Source: CAZPXZ01 sp965219495 | GTDB lineage: Bacteria; Pseudomonadota; Alphaproteobacteria; Rhodobacterales; CAZPXZ01 | Length of the DNA: 64,000 bases | Direction of reading: 5' to 3' | Assembly (NCBI GenBank): GCA_965219495.1 | Contig: OZ244777.1 | Location: 3,162,001 to 3,226,000 of the forward strand | Shown: positions 1-8,019 of the stretch, one piece after another | Layout of the letters: each line of letters opens with the position of its first letter | How positions within the stretch are numbered: the stretch's first letter is position 1 | The notes under the pieces: generated by a model | What the model saw: the letters and a program-made list of their open reading frames with translations, nothing else | Database searches by the model: none | Told to the model about the DNA's origin: nothing | Made by a program: the position numbers and the translations under genes

Positions 1-1
1 G

Positions 2-379
2 ACTGGGCGCTCTGGCGATGGTGGGATCGACGGCACCATCAAGGAAGATGCCCTTGGACTGGACGAGGTCTATGTTCAGGCAAAGAAGTATGCGGACGGT
101 AGCACCGTGGGCGAAAGTGATCTGCGCAACTTCGCCGGTGCGATCGATGCGGCAGGCACAACCAAGGGCGTGTTCGTCACGACAGCTGGTTTCACGCCCG
201 CTGCGAGGGACTATGTGGCGCGGAGTCCAAAGCGCGTCGTCCTGATCGACGGCGTAGAACTGGCCCGCCTCATGGCTCGGTACGATATTGGCGTGCGCGC
301 ACGGGATCAGGATCATCAGCAGGATTATTACAAGATCAAACGGATCGACGAGGACTATTTTGACAAGGAAGCCCGGTAG
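2..379 (+). CDS. mrr: Mrr-type restriction endonuclease, 3' part
   Basis: This is the C-terminal part of a nuclease whose start lies left of the window; the frame is open from base 2. The visible 125 residues carry a PD-(D/E)XK core typical of the Mrr catalytic domain: a GDGGIDG motif and, about 20 residues later, YVQAKKY, followed by the conserved stretch ending in VFVTTAGFTPAARDYV. Family knowledge: Mrr proteins are type IV restriction enzymes that cleave modified DNA. The tail after the domain (about 40 residues) is short and charged and looks like a natural end. Immediately downstream lies mobile-element debris, so the gene sits at the edge of an accessory region. The N-terminal DNA-recognition domain cannot be judged. 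Confidence 0.85.
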   Translation, partial: TGRSGDGGIDGTIKEDALGLDEVYVQAKKYADGSTVGESDLRNFAGAIDAAGTTKGVFVTTAGFTPAARDYVARSPKRVVLIDGVELARLMARYDIGVRARDQDHQQDYYKIKRIDEDYFDKEAR

Positions 380-716
380 GTCATGCCGGATGGAACGTTA
401 GGACAGAACAAAACACTCAGGCCGCGAGCTCCAGTGAGTGGGATCAAATTGGAACGGGCTTTCCACCTGATAGCGTAATGTCGGTGCGCGCATAAACCGC
501 TTTGCTACGAAAAACCGTATCGGGTTTGATAACGCCAATAGAACGAAGCCGCTACGCGGCAGTTTCAAGTTGGAGCATCTCGCGGATTTTGTGGTGCAGC
601 AAGTGCTGCGGCGTCTGATATCGTTGGGCCTGCGTTCCCCCATTTAACATCGAATTTGTTGATGGACCGTTGCCGGATTGTCCGGCCACGCGCCGTCGAG
701 ATCTATGGAGATCGAT
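380..716. other. Non-coding stretch with no supported gene
   Basis: Between the Mrr end and the integrase remnant no frame gives a recognisable protein. Short open frames exist on both strands but none has a convincing start signal or family match. It is probably decayed mobile DNA. Confidence 0.4.
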
Positions 717-836
717 GATGACTTCAAACACCAAACACAAGGGTTCCCTTCTTCGCCAGCAGTTGATCGATCAGATGCGCATCGCCAATCTCGCCGACAA
801 CAAGCAGCAGTCCTACTGTGCCTGCGAGCGATGGCC
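717..836 (+). pseudogene. Remnant of a tyrosine-recombinase N-terminal domain
   Basis: An ATG at 717 opens a short frame with LLRQQLIDQMRIANLADNKQ followed by a SY pair. This resembles the SAM-like N-terminal DNA-binding domain of phage/XerC-type integrases, where a (Q/R)RSY motif follows a helix of this kind. The catalytic domain is absent. Homology ends near the point where a DUF4338-like fragment starts in another frame, so this is a fusion of two broken genes. The family assignment rests on a short match and is tentative. Confidence 0.4.
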
Positions 837-975
837 GACGACTACGCGGCGCGCTATTGTGTCGCGCCGCTTCTGGTCGAGACCTTTGTCGGACCGGGAC
901 AGAGCGGGGTCAGCCTGCGGGCAGCGAACTGGACCTATGTCGGAGAGACGGCGGGCCGCGGCCGGCGCGCTGCGG
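822..975 (+). pseudogene. Remnant of a DUF4338 (DruA-like) domain
   Basis: In a frame different from the preceding integrase fragment, the translation reads ...PLLVETFVGPGQSGVSLRAA, then NWTYVGETAGRGR. The ETFV...RAANW..(V/I)G.T.GRG pattern is the C-terminal signature of DUF4338 proteins, and the same pattern occurs in the intact transposase downstream (PVLCETFVD, CYRAANWERIGST). Only about 50 residues remain. The fragment ends just before a 20-bp sequence repeated in inverted orientation at 1281-1300. It is a dead fragment of another DUF4338-bearing element. Confidence 0.6.
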
Positions 976-988
976 CGGGCGCCCGTGT

Positions 989-1008
989 GTTGTTTTTCAC
1001 TTTATTTC
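989..1008 (+). repeat. 20-bp inverted repeat, left copy
   Basis: GTTGTTTTTCACTTTATTTC at this position is the exact reverse complement of bases 1281-1300. The two copies bracket a 272-bp segment without a gene, between a DUF4338 remnant and a Tn5-like transposase pseudogene. They may be element ends or the ends of a small non-autonomous element. Confidence 0.8.
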
Positions 1009-1280
1009 CTCAGAAATAGGGCGAATTCTCCTAGATTGTTTCGCGCGCGAACCGTCGGATTAATCCGGGACAGCGTGATCAGGCTTCTTCTCCAGGCAGG
1101 GCGTCTTTCCAGTAGGCTGTCCGCCAGTAGAATGCCGTACGCACGATGCCGATTGTCCTTGTCCCTGGCACCATAGCGAAGCCTTGCGCGGTCACGCGGC
1201 CCCGAGCGCGCGACACCACCATCCGGCGGTTACGGAGCATTGCGAGAAACGCGTACGGTATATTTTGGGAAAAACGTGCC

Positions 1281-1300
1281 GAAATAAAGTGAAAAACAAC
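1281..1300 (-). repeat. 20-bp inverted repeat, right copy
   Basis: This is the exact inverted copy of 989-1008. It lies about 40 bp upstream of the first recognisable codon of the Tn5-like transposase pseudogene, so it could also be that element's left end. No flanking direct repeat was found around the 989-1300 pair. Confidence 0.8.
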
Positions 1301-1341
1301 CGCGGCCGCCCCCGCGGGTGCTTGGCCCGGGCGACGGCCTG

Positions 1342-2684
1342 GACCGGGAGAACTGGGCGGCAAATGAATTCGGCGCTGCGCCGGTCGGCAATGCGGCGCT
1401 GTGCAAGCGGCTGGTGAAAGCGCTGCGATCCAGGCGGCGGCGCCGGCGAAGACGTTCTTTTCCGCCGCCTGTGGCGATGCGGCGGCGGTGCAGGGATATT
1501 ATCGAATGATCGAGCGGCCTGACGAGTCGGCGTTGACGCCGGAGGCGATGCTGGCGACGCACCGGGGGCGGACGCTGCTCCGCATGCGGGGGCAACCGAC
1601 GGTGCTTTGCATCCAGGACGGCAGCGACCTGAACTTCGCGACCCATCATGGCTGTTCGGGTCTCGGGGTGATCTCGAAGAACAAGGGGGCTTCGGGCACG
1701 TTGGGGCTGCATATGCACACGACCTTTGCAGTGAACGCAGAGGGAGTGCCGCTCGGCATCCCGCGCATCGAATTCGATGCCCCGGACGGGCAGTCGGACA
1801 AGAACAAGCCGGCGGCGGAGAAGAAGACGCAGCGCTGGCTGCGGGGCTGGCGCGATACCAATGCGCTGGTGGTGGATCTCGCGGATACGCGGGTGATTTC
1901 GGTCATGGATCGCGAGGGTGACGTGGCTGAACTGTTCACGGCGCATCGCGATGAGGGTGGCGCGGCGCTGCTCGTGCGAGCGAAGCACGACCGTGTCCTC
2001 GGCGATGGCGGCAAGCTGTTCGCGACGATGTGCGCGGCGCCGGCGCCGCTGTCGGTGGTCCATGCGCACGAGGCGGAACCGCCGAAAGGCGCGGAGGGGA
2101 TCGAATGGCTGCTGATCACCACGGTGCCGGTGACGACCAACCAACAGGCCCGGGAGGTCGTGGATCTGTATGGCCTTCGCTGGCGCATCGAGGACGATCA
2201 CCGGATCCTCAAGAACGGTTGCGATGTCGAGAAGATTGCCCATACGACAGCGGAACGCATCAAGCGCGCGGTCACCATCAACGCGATCATCGCCTACCGG
2301 CTGGCCGCCCTGACCCTGCTCGGGCGCGAGACCGCGGAACTGCTTGCCAAAACCATGTTCTCGAAGGTTGAAATCGCGGTGTTGTGCGATTTCGCGATCG
2401 AACGAGGGATTGCTCTTCCCTCGACTGCCGTGCAACCCGGCGACCGCGCTCCAACGGCGGTTGCCAAAGGCCGGGAGGTTCCACCGCTGTCGCTTGGCTG
2501 CGCGATCCTGCTGATTGCGCGGCTGGGCGGCTACCTCAACCGGAAGCATGACGCGCCACCCGGTCATCAGGTGATCTGGGAAGGCTACACCCGTCTCGCT
2601 GTCGCGACGCAGGCAATGGAGCGCTTGATCAAGAATGGCGAGGAAAGCCCCCTGTATAATTGGATACGTTCAGTCGAAAAATGA
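1342..2684 (+). pseudogene. IS4-family (Tn5/IS50-like) transposase, frameshifted and internally deleted
   Basis: The N-terminus (DRENWAANEFG...CKRLVKALRS) lies in one frame and the rest, from about 1430, in another (SAACGDAAAVQGYY, then TPEAMLATHRGRTLLRM), so a frameshift lies near 1420-1440. The catalytic core is readable: IQDGSDLNF (first Asp), VMDREGD (second Asp) and LYGLRWRIEDDHRILKNGC (YREK-like motif with Glu). Between KLFATMCAAP and WLLITTVPV there is far less sequence than Tn5-type enzymes have; much of the beta-strand insertion is missing. The protein ends at LYNWIRSVEK. It is inactive by these criteria. A second, shorter Tn5-like C-terminal remnant lies at 5200-5341, on the other side of the intact IS. 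Confidence 0.75.
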
Positions 2685-2710
2685 CTAATGGACAGGCGGT
2701 GCCCGGGCGC

Positions 2711-2720
2711 GAGCGCCACC
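2711..2720. repeat. 10-bp target site duplication, left copy
   Basis: GAGCGCCACC is repeated exactly at 5160-5169, directly outside the two inverted ends of the intact IS. A duplication of this length fits the 9-12 bp known for IS4-family insertion. Confidence 0.85.
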
Positions 2721-2736
2721 CAATGGCATTCGGATA
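2721..2736 (+). repeat. Terminal inverted repeat, left
   Basis: CAATGGCATTCGGATA, perfectly inverted at 5144-5159; left boundary of the DUF4338-DDE insertion sequence. Confidence 0.9.
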
Positions 2737-2830
2737 GGTGTACCGGTCCTGGAGCGATTTGTCCCGTTGCCGGCAACCTGTTGATATGAATGGCGTATCG
2801 GAGTGCGGCCATTCTTGTTCCGCAGAGGTG

Positions 2831-2858
2831 TTGACAAGCGCCCGTCGATTCGTATGCT
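2831..2858 (+). promoter_or_regulatory. Sigma-70-like promoter of the transposase gene
   Basis: A perfect TTGACA (2831-2836), a 16-bp spacer and TATGCT (2853-2858) lie inside the element, ending about 27 bp before the chosen ATG. CGGGAA at 2874-2879 is a plausible ribosome binding site for the ATG at 2886. Confidence 0.65.
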
Positions 2859-2885
2859 GTCCTTGAATAGCTGCGGGAATTGCCC

Positions 2886-5057
2886 ATGGATCCGCGAATC
2901 ACCGACCTGAAGTCGACCACGTTTTCCGGTCGCCGCCTGACCCGGCGGCAGATTGCGGACATCCAGAAGACCGTGGCGCTGTTTCCCAACCACAGTCGCA
3001 ACGAGCTCGCGAAGACCCTCTGCGAGCATCTCAACTGGGTGTCGGCGAAGGGCGCTTACAGGGTCGGGGCGTGCATGAAGCTGCTGGAGGCGCTGGAGCG
3101 GCATGGCATCCTGACGCTGCCGCCGAAGCGGGAGGCCCAGGTCCGGGACATGACGTCCGGGCCGGTCTGGACCTCTGCCTCCGACTGGCGACCGGCGTTG
3201 TGCGCCGACCTTTCCGACCTGCGTCCGCTGCGCCTCGAGCCTGTCACCGACACGGACGGACGGCAGCTGTGGAACGCCTTCGTCGACCGCCACCACTACC
3301 TCGGCTACAGACGCCCGTTTGGGGCGCACATCCGTTATTTTGTCGCCGACCGGGAGGGACGCAAGCTGGGATGCCTGCTGTTCGAGGCGGCGACGAAGAC
3401 GCTCCCGTGCCGGGACAACTGGATCGGATGGACCGACCGGGCCCGCGGCCGCAGCCGACACCTGATGGTGGTCAACTCGCGCTTCCTGGTTTTTCCCTGG
3501 GTGCGCTCAAAGAATCTCGCGTCCTCGGCCCTCGCCCTGGCGACGCGCCGGCTCGCCGACGACTGGCAGCGCCTGCATGGCTACCGCCCCGTTCTCTGCG
3601 AAACGTTCGTCGACGAGACCCGGTTCCGGGCCTCGTGCTACCGCGCCGCCAACTGGGAGCGCATTGGCTCGACCGGCGGACAGTCGGTCAAGGGGGTGTA
3701 CGTGCTGCCGTTGTGCGGGGGCGCCCGTGAGATCCTGCGCGGCGAACGGGACGCCGGAACGCCCGCGAAGCCGCCGACACGGGCCGAACGGGGGCGTTCC
3801 GCCGCCAGCGACCGCCGCTTCTCCCGGCGGTGGGAGACGCTCGTCGCCGCCGCCACGGCGGTCGCGGCGCGTGAGGATGCGCGCTGGCAGAAGCGCCGGC
3901 GCGTGTTCAACAGCCTGCTGATCATGCTGTTCGTGCTCCGCCTCGTCGTCGCGCCGCGCGGGCAGGGCTACCGTGCCACGCTGTGCGAACTCTGGGAGCA
4001 GTGCGCGGCGGCAGGCGTCGAACTGCCACAGGACGAGCCTCCGGCGGCTTCGACAGCCTGCGAGGCGCGTGAGAAGCTCGACGAAAGCGCGTTCCGGGCC
4101 CTGCACCGGGAGATCCTCGCCAACAGCCCCGACGGACGGCTCTGGAAAGACCACAGGGTCCTCGCCGTCGACGGATCCAAAATTACCCTGCCGAGGGAAC
4201 TGGCACAGCGCGGCTACCGCATCCCCAACGGCGCCCACTACCCCCAGGGTATGGTCAGCGCCATGTACCGGCTCAACGACCGGGTCCCGGTCGACTTCGA
4301 CCTGTTCAGCCATGAAAACGAACGCACGGCTGCACTCACCCATCTCGACCATGCCGCCGAAGGCGACGTCATCGTCTACGACCGCGGCTATTTCTCGTTC
4401 GCGATGGCTCTCGCCCACTGGCAGCGCGGGCTTCACTTCGTGTTCCGCATTGCCCGCAACACCAGCCCCGCCTTCGACACGTTCATCGCCTCGCGGGAAA
4501 CCGACCTGACCGCCACCCTCGAACCGCCCAGGGACGGCCCGCCCGGTCCGAGCCACCGCATCCGCCTGGCCAAGTATGCCATCGGAGACACCGAATACTG
4601 TCTCGCCACGTCCCTGCTCGACAGCGGCCGCTATCCCATCCCGGCACTCAGCGACCTCTATCATGGCCGATGGGGGATCGAGGAACTCTACAAAACCAGC
4701 AAGGCCGTGATCGAGCACTTCCATGCAAAGTCCGAGCGCGGCGTCCGCCAGGAACTCTACGCGGCGTTCACGCTGGTCACCCTCGCGCGCCAGTTCGTCA
4801 ACCGCTGCGACAGCGACCTCAACCGCGGCGACAGCGAGGACCTGCCGGCCATGCGCACCAACTTCAAGAACGGCCTGCGTCTGGTCGGACGGGAGATCGA
4901 AGCCATCTTCCTGAGACAAAACGAGATGGTCAACCAGTCCGTCAGGCGGATCATGGCCGGCCTGTCCCGGTGTATACAGCGCCAGAGGCCGGGCCGAAGC
5001 TACAGACGGGAATCAAAGCAGCCAAGGTCCAAATGGCTCAGGCGATCCAACGCCTGA
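2886..5057 (+). CDS. Transposase with N-terminal DUF4338 (DruA-like) and C-terminal IS4-type DDE domain
   Basis: A 723-residue protein with two modules. Residues about 1-280 are DUF4338, the domain of the Druantia defence protein DruA: WNAFVDRHHYLGY, RYFVADREGRKLGCLLFEAA, then PVLCETFVD and SCYRAANWERIGST. After a basic Ala/Arg-rich linker (about 285-340) comes an IS4-type DDE domain: LAVDGSKITLP (Asp about 429), VIVYDRGYFSF (Asp about 499) and YHGRWGIEELYK (Glu about 599), all acidic residues present. The ATG at 2886 is chosen over a TTG six bases upstream because of ribosome-site spacing. It is the only gene of the element and presumably mobilises it. The role of the DUF4338 part is not known to me; in other contexts it stands alone next to recombinase or defence genes. 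Confidence 0.8.
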   Translation: MDPRITDLKSTTFSGRRLTRRQIADIQKTVALFPNHSRNELAKTLCEHLNWVSAKGAYRVGACMKLLEALERHGILTLPPKREAQVRDMTSGPVWTSASDWRPALCADLSDLRPLRLEPVTDTDGRQLWNAFVDRHHYLGYRRPFGAHIRYFVADREGRKLGCLLFEAATKTLPCRDNWIGWTDRARGRSRHLMVVNSRFLVFPWVRSKNLASSALALATRRLADDWQRLHGYRPVLCETFVDETRFRASCYRAANWERIGSTGGQSVKGVYVLPLCGGAREILRGERDAGTPAKPPTRAERGRSAASDRRFSRRWETLVAAATAVAAREDARWQKRRRVFNSLLIMLFVLRLVVAPRGQGYRATLCELWEQCAAAGVELPQDEPPAASTACEAREKLDESAFRALHREILANSPDGRLWKDHRVLAVDGSKITLPRELAQRGYRIPNGAHYPQGMVSAMYRLNDRVPVDFDLFSHENERTAALTHLDHAAEGDVIVYDRGYFSFAMALAHWQRGLHFVFRIARNTSPAFDTFIASRETDLTATLEPPRDGPPGPSHRIRLAKYAIGDTEYCLATSLLDSGRYPIPALSDLYHGRWGIEELYKTSKAVIEHFHAKSERGVRQELYAAFTLVTLARQFVNRCDSDLNRGDSEDLPAMRTNFKNGLRLVGREIEAIFLRQNEMVNQSVRRIMAGLSRCIQRQRPGRSYRRESKQPRSKWLRRSNA

Positions 5058-5143
5058 CATCTGAACCGAACCCAAAATCAGCCCCCCGGCTTCCGGCAAC
5101 CGCCCGAAGCACCGGATTCTCTTATCCGAACGCAGCAAATCCT

Positions 5144-5159
5144 TATCCGAATGCCATTG
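5144..5159 (-). repeat. Terminal inverted repeat, right
   Basis: TATCCGAATGCCATTG, the perfect inverse of 2721-2736; right boundary of the DUF4338-DDE insertion sequence. Confidence 0.9.
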
Positions 5160-5169
5160 GAGCGCCACC
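5160..5169. repeat. 10-bp target site duplication, right copy
   Basis: GAGCGCCACC, identical to 2711-2720. Confidence 0.85.
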
Positions 5170-5199
5170 GGGCCATCGGCCGGATATTCGCACCTTCGT

Positions 5200-5341
5200 G
5201 ATCGACCTCGCAGGGATCGTTGGGTTTCACCCTCGACGGCAGCAGCCCTTACCAGGAACCCAAAAAGTCTGGCAAGGCTACGAACGCCTGAAATGGGCGA
5301 CACTTGACCATCTCGCAATGAAAGGAACAAACCTGATCTGA
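5200..5341 (+). pseudogene. C-terminal remnant of an IS4-family transposase
   Basis: The last 47 codons of an open frame read LAGIVGFHPRRQQPLPGTQK, then VWQGYERL. This matches the C-terminal pattern of Tn5/IS4-type transposases (LAGF..(S)RRQPLPG...W.G..RL) and parallels the end of the pseudogene at 1342-2684. No catalytic core is left. Confidence 0.5.
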
Positions 5342-5654
5342 AATTCATATACACGAGTGGGGTGTTGCAAGGGCCCTGGCCGGGGGACCTCCTCATGGCG
5401 GAAGATCGCCGGCATCCTCGAAATTCGTGCGAAACCGGCCCCCAACCGCTCGTTCACGGCGCAAGAGGCCGAATTCCGCGCCGGGCGCCTGGGCCGGAAA
5501 CGTCGCGCCGGGTTCAAAACCCGGTATTTTCGCACGGACACTAGATAAGCCCCGTTCGATTCAAGCATTGCAATCGGACATTTCCTGCCGCAATATGCCT
5601 GTCTTGCGTAAGAAGAAATGCGCGGAAACAGAATGTCTGCCACGGGAACGCCGG
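5342..5654. other. Gap upstream of the polyamine transporter
   Basis: No gene is supported. It contains a hairpin with a T-rich tail at 5508-5530 and presumably the transporter's promoter, which I could not pinpoint. Confidence 0.4.
5508..5530 (+). terminator. Hairpin followed by TATTTT, terminator-like
   Basis: CCGGG-TTCAAAA-CCCGG forms a perfect 5-bp stem with a 7-base loop, followed by TATTTT. It could be a weak rho-independent terminator for the mobile region upstream. The loop also resembles a tRNA T-arm, but no tRNA body was found. Confidence 0.35.
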
Positions 5655-6743
5655 ATGGACGAGGCTACCGACGCATTCGTGGTTTTCGACAGGGTTCAAA
5701 AGAGCTACGACGGCGAATCGCTGGTCGTGAAGGACCTCAACCTTGCCATTGGCAGCGGCGAGTTCTTGACGATGCTCGGTCCGTCGGGCTCCGGCAAGAC
5801 CACCTGCCTGATGATGCTGGCCGGATTCGAAACAGTAACGCACGGGGAAATTCGGCTGGGTGACAAGCCGATCAACAACATTCCGCCGCACAAGCGCGGC
5901 ATCGGGATGGTATTCCAGAATTACGCGCTCTTCCCGCACATGTCGGTCGCCGGCAATCTCGCTTTTCCACTGGAGGTTCGTGGGATGCCGAAAGCGGAAC
6001 GGGAAGAGAATGTGCAACGCGCGCTTGGCATGGTGCGCATGGCGGGATTCGAAGGGCGTCGTCCCGCGCAACTTTCCGGCGGCCAGCAGCAACGCATCGC
6101 GCTGGCGCGCGCGCTGGTGTTCGATCCGGTGCTGCTGCTCATGGACGAGCCTTTGGGCGCGCTGGACAAGCAGTTGCGCGAGCAGATGCAGTATGAGATC
6201 AAGCACCTGCACGAACGCATTGGCGTCACCGTGGTATACGTCACCCATGATCAGTCCGAAGCGCTGACCATGTCGGATCGCATCGCGGTCTTCAACGACG
6301 GGGTCGTTCAGCAACTCGCGAATCCCGAGACTCTTTATGAACGCCCCGAGAACGCTTTCGTTGCCCAATTCATTGGTGAGAACAACAAGCTTGATGCAGT
6401 GGTCCGGTCGGTGGAAGGCGGAATTGCCACCGTCGCCTTCGAGAACGGAGCGACGGCGAAAGCGCTCGCAGTCAATTGCGGTGGCGAAGGAACCGCCACG
6501 CAACTGTCACTCCGGCCCGAACGGGTGAAAGTGGAAAACGCAAAGGGCGGCGAGGCGGTCGATGGACGCGTCTTGGAACTGATCTATCTTGGCGATCACA
6601 TCCGCTGCCGCATGTCGGTACACGGCAACGAAGAATTCATTGTAAAGGTTCCCAACTCGTCCGACCACGCCGCGCTGAAAGTTGGCGAAGTCGCGGCGCT
6701 GAGCTGGCGTGCGGAGGACTGCCGCGCGTTGGACGGGGCCTGA
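5655..6743 (+). CDS. potA: Polyamine-type ABC transporter, ATP-binding protein
   Basis: A 362-residue ATPase that would energise the uptake system encoded downstream. Walker A GPSGSGKTT lies at 42-50, the Q-loop Gln at 88, signature LSGGQQQR at 140-147, Walker B LLLMDEP at about 161-167 and the switch His at 198. The C-terminal third (from about 240) fits the TOBE/MOP-like domain of PotA/FbpC-type ATPases, with the QLSLRPERV motif. The ATG at 5655 follows a GGGAA ribosome site, although the frame is open further upstream. The binding-protein gene follows after 76 bp. Family knowledge points to spermidine/putrescine or related small cations; the exact substrate is not visible. Confidence 0.85.
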   Translation: MDEATDAFVVFDRVQKSYDGESLVVKDLNLAIGSGEFLTMLGPSGSGKTTCLMMLAGFETVTHGEIRLGDKPINNIPPHKRGIGMVFQNYALFPHMSVAGNLAFPLEVRGMPKAEREENVQRALGMVRMAGFEGRRPAQLSGGQQQRIALARALVFDPVLLLMDEPLGALDKQLREQMQYEIKHLHERIGVTVVYVTHDQSEALTMSDRIAVFNDGVVQQLANPETLYERPENAFVAQFIGENNKLDAVVRSVEGGIATVAFENGATAKALAVNCGGEGTATQLSLRPERVKVENAKGGEAVDGRVLELIYLGDHIRCRMSVHGNEEFIVKVPNSSDHAALKVGEVAALSWRAEDCRALDGA

Positions 6744-6819
6744 GCAGATGGTGCGCGGCCTCACCCGGTAGGCCTGCGCATGTATCGCAAACACCGGGAG
6801 CGACAAGGAGAGAACCGAA

Positions 6820-7920
6820 ATGAAACTCACGAGATTTGCGGGATGCGTTGTCGCAGCCGCGCTTTTCGTCGGGAGCGCTTCGGCCGCCGACATGATCATC
6901 GTGTCGTGGGGCGGAGCGTACTTGAAATCGCAGCAAAACGCGTATCACGATCCTTACATGGCGCTTAATCCCGATGTCAAGATCATCAACGATGACAGTG
7001 CTTCCGAGTCGGTGGCCCGGCTTCGTGCGATGAACGAGGCTGGAAACGTTACCTGGGACGTGGTCGATACCCCCGCTTCCGAAGCGATCCGGCTCTGCGA
7101 TGAAGGACTTGCGATTCCCATAGACCACGACGCACAACTCGCGCCGGCGCCGGACGGCACGTCTGCTTCCGAGGATTTTGGGGACATGATCATTTCGGAG
7201 TGTTTCATTCCCCAGATCGTCTATTCAACGACGTTCGGATATCGGAACGACGTCGCCGAGTGGAACGGCAACGAGCCGGACGACATTTGCGACGTGTTCG
7301 ACCTTGAGAATTTCCCCGGCAAGCGTTCGCTGGAGAAGAAGCCGATCAACAATATGGAGTGGGCTCTCCTCTGCGATGGCGTTGCCAAGGAAGACGTCTA
7401 TGACGTGCTGGAGACCGATGAAGGAGTTGCGCAGGCTCTCGCCAAGCTTGGCACCATCCGGGATCAGGTGATTTGGTGGACCGCCGGCGCGGAAACGCCG
7501 CAGCGCCTGGCCGATGGCGAGGTGGTGATCGGCTCGGCTTTTAACGGCCGGCTTTTCTCGGTAATCGAGGAGCAGGGGCAGCCAGTTAAGATGCTGTGGG
7601 ATGCCCAGGTCTTCGATCTCGATGGCTGGATCATTCCGACGGGCCTCAGTGAGGAACGCCTCGCGCGCGCGCTCGACTATGTGTATTTCGCGACGGATAC
7701 CCAGCGTCTCGCCGACCAGGCCAAGTGGATCTCCTACGGTCCGGCTCGCGCCTCCTCTGCGCCACTGGTTGGCAAGCATGCAGATCTCGGAATTGACATG
7801 GGGCCGCACATGCCGACCGATCCGGACAACGCCAAGAACACCTTCCTGTACAACTTCGAATGGTGGGCGGATAACCGCGACGATATCGACGTCAAGTTCC
7901 AGGCGTGGCTGTCATCGTGA
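6820..7920 (+). CDS. potD: Periplasmic polyamine-type substrate-binding protein
   Basis: A 366-residue secreted protein. A Sec signal peptide occupies about residues 1-22 (basic start, hydrophobic core, GSASAAD at the cleavage region). The mature part begins with the IVSWGGAY pattern of PotD/PotF-type binding proteins, with TWDVVDTPASEAIRLCDEG and LDGWIIPTG typical of the fold. A GGAG-type ribosome site precedes the ATG. It captures the substrate for the two permeases downstream. Two strong hairpins follow the stop, before the permease genes, as expected where the binding protein must be made in excess. Substrate: polyamine or a related compound, by family only. Confidence 0.85.
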   Translation: MKLTRFAGCVVAAALFVGSASAADMIIVSWGGAYLKSQQNAYHDPYMALNPDVKIINDDSASESVARLRAMNEAGNVTWDVVDTPASEAIRLCDEGLAIPIDHDAQLAPAPDGTSASEDFGDMIISECFIPQIVYSTTFGYRNDVAEWNGNEPDDICDVFDLENFPGKRSLEKKPINNMEWALLCDGVAKEDVYDVLETDEGVAQALAKLGTIRDQVIWWTAGAETPQRLADGEVVIGSAFNGRLFSVIEEQGQPVKMLWDAQVFDLDGWIIPTGLSEERLARALDYVYFATDTQRLADQAKWISYGPARASSAPLVGKHADLGIDMGPHMPTDPDNAKNTFLYNFEWWADNRDDIDVKFQAWLSS

Positions 7921-7926
7921 TGCGTT

Positions 7927-7946
7927 GCGGCGGCGGGCTCCGCCGC
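7927..7946 (+). other. Intergenic hairpin 1 after the binding-protein gene
   Basis: GCGGCGG (7927-7933) pairs with CCGCCGC (7940-7946) across a 6-base loop, 7 bp after the stop codon. No T-run follows, so it is more likely an mRNA-stabilising or partial-attenuation element than a terminator. Confidence 0.6.
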
Positions 7947-7964
7947 TGCGCCCGATAAACACAT

Positions 7965-7987
7965 CCCGGGCCGCGCTGCGGCCCGGG
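7965..7987 (+). other. Intergenic hairpin 2, perfect 10-bp stem
   Basis: CCCGGGCCGC (7965-7974), loop GCT, GCGGCCCGGG (7978-7987). It is very stable. Together with hairpin 1 it separates the binding-protein gene from the permease genes, a layout known to protect upstream mRNA from 3' decay in transport operons. Confidence 0.7.
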
Positions 7988-8019
7988 CCAGCCCCGGTCA
8001 GTCGGGGGATATCGCCAAA

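Larger units (their letters stand above)
2721..5159 (+). mobile_element. Complete IS with a DUF4338-DDE fusion transposase
   Basis: The 2439-bp element begins with CAATGGCATTCGGATA (2721-2736) and ends with its perfect reverse complement (5144-5159). It is flanked by the 10-bp direct repeat GAGCGCCACC. It carries one gene with its own promoter. Intact ends, an intact duplication and an open transposase frame indicate recent insertion. The surrounding sequence is older transposon debris. Confidence 0.9.

Noticed and set aside
3507..4919. 470-codon minus-strand open frame antisense to the DUF4338-DDE transposase
   Set aside because: It is a shadow frame of GC-rich coding sequence; the plus-strand protein has complete domain motifs and the antisense one has none.
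717..5341. A full Druantia or other DruA-containing defence operon
   Set aside because: Only DUF4338 within transposase or as a remnant is present; no DruB-E-like or large helicase genes are seen.
5508..5524. tRNA T-arm-like CCGGG-TTCAAAA-CCCGG
   Set aside because: No matching acceptor, D or anticodon arms could be drawn around it; a terminator-like hairpin explains it better.
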